DNA of 64,000 nucleotides. Source: Tetmemena sp. SeJ-2015 (Eukaryota; Ciliophora; Spirotrichea; Sporadotrichida; Oxytrichidae). The notes under the pieces are model-generated. The model did not search any database, was not told the DNA's origin, and worked only from the letters and a program-made list of their open reading frames with translations. Location: positions 1 through 64,000 of the forward strand of contig JAJKFJ010022639.1 in the NCBI GenBank assembly GCA_027382625.1. Reading direction: 5' to 3'. The position numbers and the translations under genes are program-made. This document shows, piece by piece, positions 1 to 10,474 of the stretch. Each line of letters starts with the position of its first letter. Positions within the stretch are counted from its first letter, which is position 1.

Positions 1-468
1 TTCAATTTTTCACAATTTTATTCAATGTTTTCTCTTTGAATCTAGAGAAATTAAATATAATTCTCATTCAAATCTAAATTTGCAAAAGTAAAAACATTAA
101 AAATGGGTGAAATATGATAAATTTGAAAATATTCTTATCAATTTAAATTTCAAGAATTCATTAACTGAGAAAGAGAATATAAAATTATTTATAATGAATT
201 TTGTTCAGTATAACTTATTTAATATAGAGCAGTTACCTATTAGGAGCTTAATTACTAAAACTAAGAATATATAATCTTACCAAATCGCTAAGCAATTTTT
301 ATAAAGGAGGAGAATTACTTTTGAAAGCAATAAATAATTAAGCAAATATTTGATAAACATAAACATTACAATATTAGATGTGGCTTTCCATTGAGAAGCA
401 GCTACAGTTAATTCAACTAGACTTGAATCAAGGTAAGTCAAGTAATCCGTTATCTGAGGAAGGAACTA
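1..468. other. AT-rich flank, no gene seen
   Basis: Intergenic sequence upstream of the TGA that ends the first minus-strand gene. The six frames are broken by TGA and no family motif was recognised. It holds the 3' flank of the neighbouring gene. Confidence 0.5.
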
Positions 469-2745
469 TCATAGCTTGCCTGTTCGAAATGTTACTAGAA
501 CTCCTATAGCTTTCTATATCTTGCTGAAGTTACTGCTGCTAGTACGCATATTCATTTATGAAATTCTATAATTAATTAAGAGCAGAGGTTATTGTCCCAC
601 TGTGGGTAAACATGCTCCCTTAACTGTGGTTGAAGATAGGTTGATAGAAAGGATTGAGATTTTAGCCAGAGAGTCCTCTCTAGAATTAAACCATTATATA
701 TTTAGTACTACAAACAATTACGAGCCTTGCTTGTTGAATAAGAAATTGGCGTTCAGCCCTCCAATTCCACTACTTCCTCTACCTATGAATCCTCCATTGT
801 TTAGTAGAGCAATATTCTGGTTCATCGTTCCAAAGCTATTACCGCCACTTGGTCTGTTCACTGGGAAGTTCTGGCTTCCCTGCCTCGCGGGCGGTTAAGA
901 TGCCATTCCATATTGAGTAATTACAAAGTCTGGATGCACAGTAGTAGTCTTGTTCTAGTTCTCTGCTCTATACCTCTAGAAGTCTACTTGAAATTGCTTA
1001 TCGAAGTAGTTCTCATTCAAGAAGAAGCCTTGGCTTTATTTCATACTCTCAACTCCATCTCCATTAGAGCCAGCTCTACTCTTGCTCATGAAGTTATTGA
1101 AGTCGTAGTTGTTGCTTCCAGTGCTCATCTTTGCATCCCCATTTGACGGCCTGTTTTTATTAAGTCCGTTGTAGCACGAAGCCCTGTAGATATTTTGGAA
1201 CTCTTCTCTAGATATAGAAGCTCTACCAGGGCCTTTAGAGTTATTCGAACTTAAGATGGAGTCATGGACATTATGAAGTAAAAATTGAAAGCATGAGTTT
1301 ATGATTGTCTTTCATAGTCATGTATCTGTAGCCATGTTCAGTGCCCTTTCTATGTATGCCATTGTTTAAGAACTAGGAGACATTAGAGATAATGCTCTCT
1401 CGGCTTTTGTCCCCATCGCTCATCTTGAAATCGATGGACATCTTATTGTGCTTTTATGAATTCATAGTTTGTGAATCATATTATAAAAGCTGAGGAGGCT
1501 TATCAACTAGGCAGTCGAAGCCTTGTCCTCCGTTCATTTGCTTGAACTAGTCTTCTTCAATAGACATACGATTGATGTTTCCACAGAGCTCTTGCACATT
1601 TTAGTTATGCTGGGCTTAGTTGCCTGATAGAACGGATGAGAAAAATACTTTGTATTATTCATTAGAGGTAAATTTACAAGAGAAATTGTTGGTATTGGGA
1701 GGCAGCCCATGGATTAGTTAGTTGAATGTAATAACAGGCTGCTGATATTAATTATGACAGTAATTAATTTGTCTTATTTATATCTTATGATTATGCTTGA
1801 AGACTGAGTCCATGCTAATGTTACTGTTGACTCTCTGTTGTTCATTATTAATTAAAGTGAGGTATTTTTAATTCATTCAGTTGGAGATACTGAGAACTAC
1901 TGACATTTGCGGCTGCTCCAAATTTCTGAGGAGAGTTGTTATTCTAGGCTATGTAGCCACTTCCTAATGGCTACTCAGAATGCATCTAGTTGAATTTCCA
2001 TGTCAAAAAATCCTCAAATTCCTTCTCTTGAAGAGCTTATTGCTTAAAAGCAGAGAAGAATTATTTGCAATTTATTTTTTCACTAATGATAAGTAAAGTT
2101 CCTCTGAGCGTTGTTTCTATCAAAGCCATTGCTTTGGCCTGGGGAAGATTACTGTCCTTAGGAATATTAATTGCCCTCTTGTTGTTCCTAAGCTGCTTGC
2201 ATGTTAGGTCTTAGAATAGTGTTTGCCATTTAAGATATACATTTAATGCCCTAGGTGGGAGTTGCGATAACTTGATTTGCTAGAGCATTTGCTGTTGCTA
2301 GAATATTTCCTGCTGTCTCTGAATAATTTGATTAGACTTCTCTTAGTTGGGTGGAATAAAAACAATCACAACCATACATATGAAAAAGATATTCAATTCG
2401 CCAATTTATCTGTATTGAATATTATGTGAATGCGTTCAACTAGGAAGATTTTATTGACAGCTTGATAGAGAGTCTATTGATCCTGACTAATCTCTTTGAG
2501 GAACTGAATGTTCTCAGCCTGCTTTTCTCTTTGCTTTTTATCTAGCACTTCTATCTTCAACTCTTCTAATTTAGCTGACACAGAGGTTGTAGAAAGCTAC
2601 CCAGAGTGGTGCGGATTAAAATGTGAAATATTAGATTAGTCGCACTCAAAGAAGGGCTTTGAAGGGTTTGGCTGTTGTGCCCACTCCTTTGATTGTAAAT
2701 AAGCGATTTAAAAATTTCAATTATTAAGATCGTCAAGCATTAGGT
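469..2745 (-). CDS. Coiled-coil, Gln/Asn-rich protein (unknown function)
   Basis: I do not recognise a family. Read on the minus strand with TAA/TAG as glutamine, the N-terminal part (about 2700-2400) begins with a WAQQPNPSKPFF-type segment followed by a coiled coil (LEELKIEVLDKKQREK). The middle (about 2330-2090) is Q-rich (MANTILRPNMQAAQEQQ, then QYSQGQQSSPGQSNG). The C-terminal part (about 1260-469) is N/G/F-rich (NNGGFIGRGSSGIGG) and stops at TGA (complement of 469-471). The frame changes near 2410, 2250 and 1310, so introns or germline-deleted segments are present; the start near 2745 is uncertain. Low-complexity N/Q-rich proteins of this kind often bind RNA or form condensates, but that is inference. 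The next feature upstream is a P-ATPase relic on the opposite strand. Confidence 0.6.
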
Positions 2746-2821
2746 CAAAAACAAAATGAAATATATTTTAGGCTTGATTGAACTTTTTATACGTTAAAAA
2801 TAATTAAATATAATTTGAATT

Positions 2822-3290
2822 ATAATGGACCTGCCTGGTCTTCCTTTAGCTGTGATGATCTCATTGGCTTACTCTGTGAAGAAGACGTTGATTGATTAAA
2901 ACTTCGTGAAGAGATTCTCCTCTTGCGAAATCATTGGTGGAGCAAACAACATCTGATCTAACAAGACTGGAACCATCACAATGAACAAGATGAAAATTAC
3001 AAATATGTGGTCAGGCAGAGACTATTTCAACAATGAAAAGCATATCAACCTTATTCAGGAAGTTATCTGCTGCAACACATTAGAATCTATCAGAGAAGCT
3101 TCTGCTACTGAATAGGCTATGATGAACATGATAGTGAAGTTAGGTGTCGATATTCAATTATAAAACTGGTTAATAAGATCTACTTCTTGCAGGAGGTTCC
3201 CTCCATTAAAAATAAAAGCATTAATAAATAACAGTAATATAATTCACACAACTGGAGCTAGATCTTTATATTAAATTTGATTACTATTTT
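2822..3290 (+). pseudogene. Relic of a plasma-membrane-type P-type Ca2+-ATPase
   Basis: About 150 codons match the core of a PMCA-type pump. Visible are a GLPLAV proline-kink segment, ISLAYSVKK, a CE(I/T)xGGANNI run and the phosphorylation region (KTGTITMNKMKI). Further on, CNTLES and a RSTSCRRFPPLK stretch resemble the nucleotide-binding domain, then HTTGA resembles its conserved HxKGA. In the family the catalytic motif is CSDKTGT. Here the cysteine codon has become TGA (stop) and the phosphorylated aspartate is Asn (AAC), so this copy cannot work. There are no flanking transmembrane segments or cytoplasmic ends, and most of the N domain is missing. It sits between two minus-strand genes. 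It is either a decayed duplicate or a fragment that never reaches the somatic genome. Confidence 0.8.
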
Positions 3291-3409
3291 GATGACTTCA
3301 ATATTAAGTTATGAAAAACAAATTAAAGCGAAGTAGAGCTCATAGAGGTTTTCGACATCTAAATAAAAGTTGACATGAGAAAAAGCTTGAAACTTACACT
3401 CTAATATAG

Positions 3410-4655
3410 TCATTAAAAATGCTAAAATAATGCAAATAAGGAATATGTCTTTTCGTTTTTATGACTGGGACTTGAAGGAGTAGCAACTGTGACAGCATAC
3501 TTCTCCTTTTGAATTGCTTTAGTCTTTTGACCTCCCAGTTTCTTGATACTGTCATCGATATCATTCTTCTTTTTGTGGTAGCCTAGTTGCCTGCTATTAT
3601 ATGATAGCATGGCCTCGTATAGCTTTTTGTTATCGACATGTTTCTTTTTCTTGAGTTGGTTGAAGTACTTTTGGGCATGTGACCTGATCTGCTACTCGCT
3701 TCTTGTAGGCAGAGAGTCAAAAATCTTCTGCCAGTTCTTTCCAAAGGTAGTCAACGCGTCAACGAATAGTTAGTGCTCTGCCTTTGTCCAGCGTCCATTC
3801 TGTAAATCCTTAGCGTTCTTTGTTAAGAATTATCCTTTTAAAATTTTTTCAAAAAGTCCAAAAGTCTTCCTATTTTTCTAATGAAGTATGCATGTATGTT
3901 TTAAGAATTAGGGGTCAACTTGGAACTTGATCTCCTTCTTGAAAATTCTTCCTGCAGCGTTCAAAAATGAGTTAAAAATCATAATATTTAAAATTATAAA
4001 GCTATTTATTGAACCCTCAGCCACTAATCGCGCACATCTATCCCTTAATTATTATAGTCAAAAATATATAATTGCCTTCGCAATCTATCTTCAATCTATC
4101 TTTTCCATCAACTATCTATCTTTTGTACAATTTCAAAAAGTTTAATGTGGGCTGAGGTGATCATAAATTAATGAAATTCTAACTTACCCTCGGGGTTGTC
4201 ATTCAGCTTCAAGAAATCTACTGATCTGCTTCTGCGATTCACAATTTGAATTGCGGTAAAGATACATCATTTAAAAGATTAGTGAGCAACTCAGAGGACT
4301 GGCGAATACATTGGATTTCGCTAGCTATTAGTTTAAAAAAATCCACAATGGTAAAGAGATGTAATAGAGTATTCTCTTGATGTCAAAATCGTTGTCCTTG
4401 CTCTCTCTTTTGGCTTTGATTTGAGCATCTCTGCTCTCCCTCTCTTTCTTTTTCGATACGTCCCTAAGCGCCCCTCTATGTCTATCTCCCCCACGATCTA
4501 TGTCCTCGAACCGTGCTTGTTCAGAGGCTATAAATGGCTGTGGGTTGAGAATGAGGTTTCCCCTCTGTCGATGGGCTTGGAAATCATCCTAGGCTTCAGC
4601 CCCAAAGAAGTCCTCGCTCAACTGAGGCTAAGATGCTCATTGCATTTGCTACTAC
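3410..4655 (-). CDS. Myb-like SHAQKYF-class DNA-binding protein
   Basis: The minus strand encodes one Myb/SANT repeat: GRWTKAEHQLFVDAL, then FGKNWQKIFDSLPTRSEQQI, then RSHAQKYFNQLKKKK (about 3790-3640). The spaced Trp residues and the SHAQKYF signature identify the single-repeat Myb class known from plants, oomycetes, amoebae and ciliates; such proteins bind DNA in the nucleus. A basic, charged C-terminal tail follows and stops at TGA (complement of 3410-3412). Upstream exon material (4640-4310; DFFGAEAQDDF and a K/R/E-rich stretch) and RRSRSVDFLKLNDNPE are followed by a GTAAGT donor at about 4190. The start codon and one frame change near 4260 are unresolved. Which genes it regulates cannot be told. 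Confidence 0.8.
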
Positions 4656-4659
4656 TATA

Positions 4660-5616
4660 AATTACACATATAAATGAAATAAGTGCTCATTTTAAATTGA
4701 TAAGATACAGTTTTTTTATTCGTGTGAAGTAATCTAACAAATTCTGATAGCTTACCTAGCTTGCGAGTTGTTAATTAAATTTTATATTTGATGAGAGTTG
4801 TTGTGTTTATACAGTCTGAGTATTACGGATGAGCGGTTAATCTGTATAGTAGTAATTAATAACATTTGTGAATAAAATATCTTGAATAGATTTACTGATT
4901 AAACTTGCAGAAATTGCTTACTTTAAGATTATTAAATTTTGCTGCCTGAGATTCGCTTACTATCCAAAAATAAACATAAATTTCTTGAAAAACACCATAA
5001 ATTAATAAAAATTTATTATCTCTAAGGAATTGTAATTTATTTGAAATGCCATCTTTATAATTTATTGTATTTTCTTTATACTCTATGTCTTTTTTTAATT
5101 TAATAAGTAATTTATTTTTTAGTTATATTACTCATATTCTTAAACAAGGAGACTATATATAACCTGATTACTCAAACTACCAAAAATCAACAATATAATC
5201 CTTAATTATATTTAAAAATCAAATTTAAAGATTAGACCCAAAAACCTTCCCATCTAAATTATATATACATTTTTTTGGGAATATTTTAAATTAAAATTAG
5301 AATAAATTAGGAGAGAATATAAGATAGAGAGATTGTGAATGATTAAGGAGTGAGTAGAGGACGGCATACTTACGATTCTATTATATTTTTATCTATCTTC
5401 CAATTATAATAATTATCTACTAATATCTCCTTAATAAAGCAAGAGAGAAACCTTTTATCTTGCCATATACTTAAACTCATCATTTAATACATTATTTTTT
5501 ATTTCTAGAAACACACCATCCAAATTAATCACTCTCTGCTTATTATTCAATTCTAACAATGATCAATTATTTTACCTAATTTGTAAAGAAATAAAATGTC
5601 AAATTTTTTCTTGTTC
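4660..5616. other. AT-rich intergenic region
   Basis: Very AT-rich sequence between the Myb gene and the 3' end of the first RING/ZZ gene. No long frame or motif was seen. The last part (from about 5440) is the start of the segment duplicated at about 8500. Confidence 0.5.
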
Positions 5617-7407
5617 TCACATTCTATATTGTTTGACGCAACCCTAACACATGTCAAACTTAGAGAGTGGATCATGATAAACTATTGAGTCTATGTCAGA
5701 TTAAAAACTTCCTTAATTCCTGCAACCTCTCATTTATTTAACAACATTAACTACAACATGTTAATTTCTTTTTGTCATCTTAGAAGCATCGCACACAAAC
5801 CCATTTTCATATCCTACTAATAAACAGTAAAAAACTATGAATAGATTATTTTTGGCATCCTGGACTCTTCTTGGCAAGGTCTTTTAGCTTTATCTTTTGA
5901 AGTTTATGAATATGAATTTCTCCATAAGCATTGTAAATGGATCAACTATATTTTATATTATAATTGTGGCAAGATTAGCACATATCAAAGTTACAAAACA
6001 GGCAATTGTATAATGTGGCATTTTTATAATTTAAAGATTGAATTCGCATTGAAGTCTATACAAGCATTAAGAATCTTATTTAAATTAAAATATTTCACTA
6101 TTTTTATTAGAATGTTAATGCCACTCTTGCACTAATCAAATTCTAAATTATATTCTTAATAAATAATCAAGAGGAAGGGCGTCACACCTCCAAGCAACAC
6201 CTTCCCCAAAATTGTAGTATTTCTTGATTTCTCCAAAAGTCATCCTCATCAACGGATAATTAAACTTAAATATAATTTAATTGGATTTTTGTGAATAGAT
6301 ACAACAACACATTTTCCTTCAGATCTTTTTAATTTAAAACCACTTTAATTTTTTAATTTATTTTTAGAGTTCTCTTTATGTAAGAATAATTTAATTTTAT
6401 CAAATAAAAATAAAATCTAGCTTGATTATCTTTCGATTCTTCTTGAATCTTATCTATTAGGTCTATTTGAACTTCAAGTTGCTTTTTAAGAACTTCGACT
6501 TACTCTCTCAGTCTTTCTAAATTATAAAAAGCAACTCTCTTTTATACTATTAATATATTTCTGCTTCTTTTTCTCCTCTTTTTGATTCCTCGAGTTCTGC
6601 AAAATATAATAAAGCTTATTCCCAATAACTATTGCTTTGAGCTATTAGATTTGTTATCTAAACTGCCCTGTACAATCTAATAAGATAAAATAGAATCATG
6701 AAGAGCCATAGTCTCTTCATTGAAGGGAGACACTTCTCCACAAGAATTGCACATGTAAGTCACTTATTTGCAAGTGGCAGCGTGTTAACTCATCTCAGAA
6801 AGTTTGAATTTCTTCTATTCACATTTAATCTAAGAATTGATATATTTAATTTGAGTGGACAGAGCATTTCAAGTAAGCCAGTGCATCTCCCACTGGTAAA
6901 GTGCCTCAGCAAATCCGAGTATTTCATCTTCTTGCCTTGACTTTGGCAGTCTTTGACTGGACACCCCGCCATTTTCTGCTCTCTGAGGATATTCTACAGA
7001 TTTCTGTTGAGTGGATTCAGTTTGAGCTGGTTTCTACACATGGGGCAAGTCGACTGCTCATTTTTCTTCTTAGCAGAAATACTTTCAGCGCAATCTTGGC
7101 AGAAGAATACTTAACAAGAGGAGCACTCTTGGGGCTTGAAGGTGGTCATCATGCAGATGGGACACTTAAAATCCAGAAAATTCGTCGTCTCGTCTTCGCT
7201 GTGGCTATTTTCTTCATCATCAGACTTATCTTAGCTATTCTACTTAACTTCTTACTTAAAGACATAATTAAATATTAAATTAAGCAAGTCTTACTTTGTC
7301 AAAATAGAGCAAATCATATAATTTGAAGTCATCTCACTCTCGAATTCTGCCGCTCTTATAATTTTTATTGTAAATATACTAATTATTTGAGATTCAAGTA
7401 AGTTCAT
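5617..7407 (-). CDS. RING/TRAF-type and ZZ zinc-finger protein, copy 1
   Basis: Probable ubiquitin-ligase-like adaptor. Domains in order (minus strand): a short N-terminus, a RING-like finger (CPICMMTT, ECSSC, FFCQDC, TCPMC; about 7170-7040), a TRAF-type finger region (GCPVKDCQ ... HFTSGRC ... CPLK|CEQKKFKLSE ... HAATC), another Cys pair (YMCNSC), a coiled coil (LERLREQVEVLKKQL, about 6530-6430), a ZZ-like finger (LYNCLFCNFDMCQSCH ... HIHKL, about 6030-5900) and a last Cys-rich segment ending FDMCQGCVKQYRM then TGA. RING/TRAF plus ZZ combinations recruit E2 enzymes or ubiquitinated partners in other eukaryotes; substrate unknown. A 26-bp segment (6823-6848) must be removed to restore the TRAF finger. 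Other frame changes (near 6500 and 5960, the latter with an in-frame TGA) imply more introns or deleted segments. The ATG aligned with the start used by copy 2 has become ACG/AAG, so the start at 7407 is the next Met. Confidence 0.75.
6823..6848 (-). other. 26-bp internal eliminated sequence, pointer ATTT (AAAT on coding strand)
   Basis: ATTT occurs at 6823-6826 and again at 6849-6852. Deleting one copy with the DNA between them joins CPLK to CEQKKFKLSE and recreates a TRAF finger with correct Cys/His spacing. Undeleted, the frame runs into TGA. The segment has no GT/AG ends. The paralogue has the same arrangement with a 23-bp segment at 9882-9904. Confidence 0.75.
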
Positions 7408-8003
7408 ATTGAATTTGAGAACTTCCTCCTTCGTAATTGATTAAATCGGAAGGAATAGCTTGTTTCCGACATTCATTGCTTATTGCAATAAAATTTAGAA
7501 TTTAATCTGAAGATAATTCTTAAAGAAACTTTATTTTAAATAAATCCCTAGAGATTTAGAGAAATTATGTACTTTTGATTGAGAATATCTTGCATCTTTC
7601 ATTTGTTTTCTTTAAATATTATTGATTTCCGTTTAATGCTTAGTTATTGACACTTTTTTAATGTATTTTAGTATTTAATCATTGAATATTTTAATTAAAT
7701 CTAAAATTTGATGCTTTAAATAGTTTGGGATGAAAGAATCACTGCGCTCTACCATTATTCTCCTTCTTAGAAAATTAATTATATCTTATATCCTTTCGCT
7801 TAAATTAATTTTTCTCCTATTTTTTTAATTTTTAGCAAGTTTTCGAAATAGTGAAGTAAATTAAGACTATTTGAGTTGATTTTATTCTAAATCACTTATT
7901 GGTTATAATATAGTGATGTCGATCTCAAATTTACATTACTGGGCAGAAAATCAGCTTTAAGCCAATTTAAAGAGTTTTAATTTTATATTTTGAGATTTTA
8001 TCC
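7408..8003. other. AT-rich intergenic region
   Basis: The 5' flank of RING/ZZ copy 1, up to a truncated TBE end. No gene was recognised. The first ~110 bp belong to the duplicated unit. Confidence 0.5.
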
Positions 8004-8335
8004 CCCCATAATATGATAAGAAAGTGAAAATAAGTTGTGTATAATTAATTTCTTTATTAATACTTATAATCATGCGAGTCAAACGCGAAATTACTCAAAA
8101 ATAACTACACATCCTATCTCAGTTTCATTTTGACTCTAAGGTATGGATGTAGTCACCCTTATCAGTAGTAATAGCCAGTTCTCAACATCAACTCCATCGC
8201 AAAAAATGTTGAGAGTGCCAGCGCGCACTATACTCTCGCATTTGAAAGTTGCTTTGCAGATGAGAAAGTTAGGAGTTGCAGCTGTTCCTCATCCCACTTC
8301 TAAGTTTCAAGATGTGCACATCAATTCTTTGTAAA
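8004..8335 (+). mobile_element. Truncated left end of a TBE-type transposon
   Basis: Starting with CCCCATAATATGATAAG, this stretch matches the left terminal repeat and adjoining region of the full element at 57505-57810, with point changes and small indels. The similarity includes the start of the transposase region (VPARTILSHLKVALQMRKLG). The terminal C4A4 units and everything beyond about 8335 are missing, so it is a dead fragment. It lies between the two tandem RING/ZZ genes. Confidence 0.85.
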
Positions 8336-8650
8336 GAAGCAAAGAGAGAGTTCTCGAACGATTAATAAACCGTATCTTAAAAATTTAAAATGAGTACTTA
8401 CCTCACCTTATGATTTTGTCCAATTTAAAGTAGTTATCTGATGACCTTCTTATCCTTAGATATCTCAATTTATATTTTATATTTTATGAGAGTTTAATTC
8501 TTAAACTTATCATTTATTAAACAATTTTGATATAATAAAAATCATCTATCCTTTCTTTAAACCCTATTATTCAATTTTAATATTTACATTGATATACTTT
8601 TTTTAATTTGTAACGAAATCAAAATAATTCTTGGATTTTATGCTGATTTA

Positions 8651-10474
8651 TCATTTTCTATATGAATTGACGCAGGGTTAACACAAGTTAAACTTCGCGA
8701 CTGGATCATGATAAATTATTGAATCTGGATCTGATTATAATTTTCCTAAAGTCATACACCCTTTCATTTTATTTTTTTAAAAATAATTTTTTTATTCATG
8801 TAGTGAGCATCGCACTTATATCCATTTCTATATCCTACTAATAAATAATGAACTAAAAGAAATAAATATTTTTGAGATCCTGGATTCTTCTTAATGATGT
8901 CAATCAGCCTCACTTATTGAAGTTTGTGCATATGAACATCTCCGTAGTAATTGTGAATCATAAATTGATTTAAAATTATATTTATGCTAAAATTGTAGCA
9001 TTTCAAGCACAGATCATAACTACAAAATATGCAGCTGTATAGAAAGACATTATTATAAATATGTGTAACTATTTCATTGCATTATAGTCTATCTAGTCTA
9101 TGGAAGTAGGTTGAATATTACTTATATTAAATTTATTTAATGCTCTTTTTAATAGAATGTGGGGACCACTCTTGCACTTATCAAAAAAATGTAGATAATT
9201 ATGAATAAATAATCAAAAGGAACAGCGTCACATCGCCAGGAAGCACCTTGTCCAAAATTGTAGTATTCCTTAATCTCTCTATATGTGAATCTCATCAACG
9301 GATAATGAAAATTCAAACATTATTCAAAGGATTTTTGTGAATTGATACAACTACAGATTTAGATTAAGATCCCTCTAAAAAAAACATATTCATCTTTATA
9401 TTCAAAGTTTAATTTTAGAGCGATATTCTGAGGAAAAATTTTTAATTTTATATTTGATTATAATTTAATTGAGAGATCCCATTTGTTTATTCTTAGATTC
9501 TTCATAAGGCTAATCATCAAGGCCTAATTCAAATTCGAGTTGCCTTTAACGAACCTCTGCTCCCTCTCTCAGTCTTTCAAAAATTGATTCTACAAAAGAC
9601 TATCTCAGGCATTTAAAATATTTCCGATACAACTTTTTATCTCTTCGCTTCCTCGAGTTCTGCAAAAATTAATAATACATAATACATAATATTGCCTTGA
9701 GCTACTAAATTTGATTTCTAAACTGTACAGTACAATCAAAATAAGATTTTAAAATCATGAAGAGCCATAGTCTCCTAGTTAAAATGAGACACTTCTTCAC
9801 AAGTATTGCACTTGTAAGTGACATTTGTGCATGTAGATGCATGCTTATTTATCTCAGAGAGTTTGAATTTCTTCTATTCACATTTATCAAATAAAATATC
9901 TTAAATTTGAGAGGGCAGGATATATCAAGTTAGCCAGTACATCTCCCGCTGGTGAAATGCTTCAGCAAGTCTGAGTACTTTATCTTTTTGCCTTAGCCTT
10001 GGCAGTCTTTGACAGGACAGCCCGCCATTTTCTATTCACTGAGGATTTTCTACAGATTTTTGTTGAGTGGATTCAGTTTAAGAAGCTACCTGCATACAGG
10101 GCAAATAGGTTTTTCATTATTCTTATTTACCGAAATACTTTAAACGCATTCTTGGCAATAAAATGCAGAACAAGAAGAGCACTCTTGGGGCTTGAAGGTA
10201 GTCATCATGCAAATAGGGCACTCGAAATTCAGTGAATCAAGCATCTTATCTTCTCTGTGGCTAGAATCTTCTTAACCAGACTTGCTACTCTATTTAACTT
10301 CTTACTTTAAAATAATTTATAATTCAATTAAGGTCTTACTTTGTCAAAAATAGAATGATATAATTAAGGTCATTTCACTTTCGAATTCAGCCGCTCTTAT
10401 TAAATTATAACAATGAAAAAACTAATTATTTGAGATTCAAGGAAGTTCATGTTAAATTTAAGCACTTCATCCAT
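8651..10474 (-). CDS. RING/TRAF-type and ZZ zinc-finger protein, copy 2
   Basis: Paralogue of the gene at 5617-7407 with the same domain order: MDEVLKFNMNFLESQ start, RING (ECPICMMTT, ECSSC, FYCQEC, ICPVC), GCPVKDCQ, HFTSGRC, CPLK|CEQKKFKLSE, HASTC, YKCNTC, coiled coil (LEEAKRQK), ZZ-like finger (LYSCIFCSYDLCLKCY ... HMHKL) and a C-terminal Cys segment ending NLCQPCVNSYRK then TGA (complement of 8651-8653). It needs removal of the 23-bp segment 9882-9904. Relative to copy 1 it has a one-base difference near 8860 and an in-frame TGA near 8770 that may mark another deleted segment or decay. The start is chosen at 10474 because the Met reads in frame; in copy 1 this codon is not ATG. Role as in copy 1, by inference. 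Confidence 0.7.
9882..9904 (-). other. 23-bp internal eliminated sequence, pointer ATTT
   Basis: ATTT at 9882-9885 and 9905-9908 brackets a segment whose removal joins CPLK to CEQKKFKLSE in frame, exactly as in copy 1. The two segments differ in length by 3 bp and are much more diverged than the flanking exons, as expected for non-coding DNA lost in somatic development. Confidence 0.75.

Larger units (their letters stand above)
5440..7520. repeat. Unit 1 of a ~2.1-kb tandem duplication
   Basis: This segment matches 8500-10570 in the same orientation along nearly its whole length, including non-coding flank such as the block around 7460-7500 that recurs at 10500-10545. Each unit carries one RING/TRAF/ZZ gene. 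The two units are diverged (many substitutions and small indels) but fully alignable by eye. Confidence 0.85.

Noticed and set aside
602..1146. Two plus-strand ATG frames
   Set aside because: They are antisense to a much better minus-strand frame (N/G-rich, continuous when TAA/TAG are Gln).
3927..4660. Plus-strand frames opposite the Myb gene
   Set aside because: Low-quality composition; the minus strand carries the SHAQKYF domain and connected exons.
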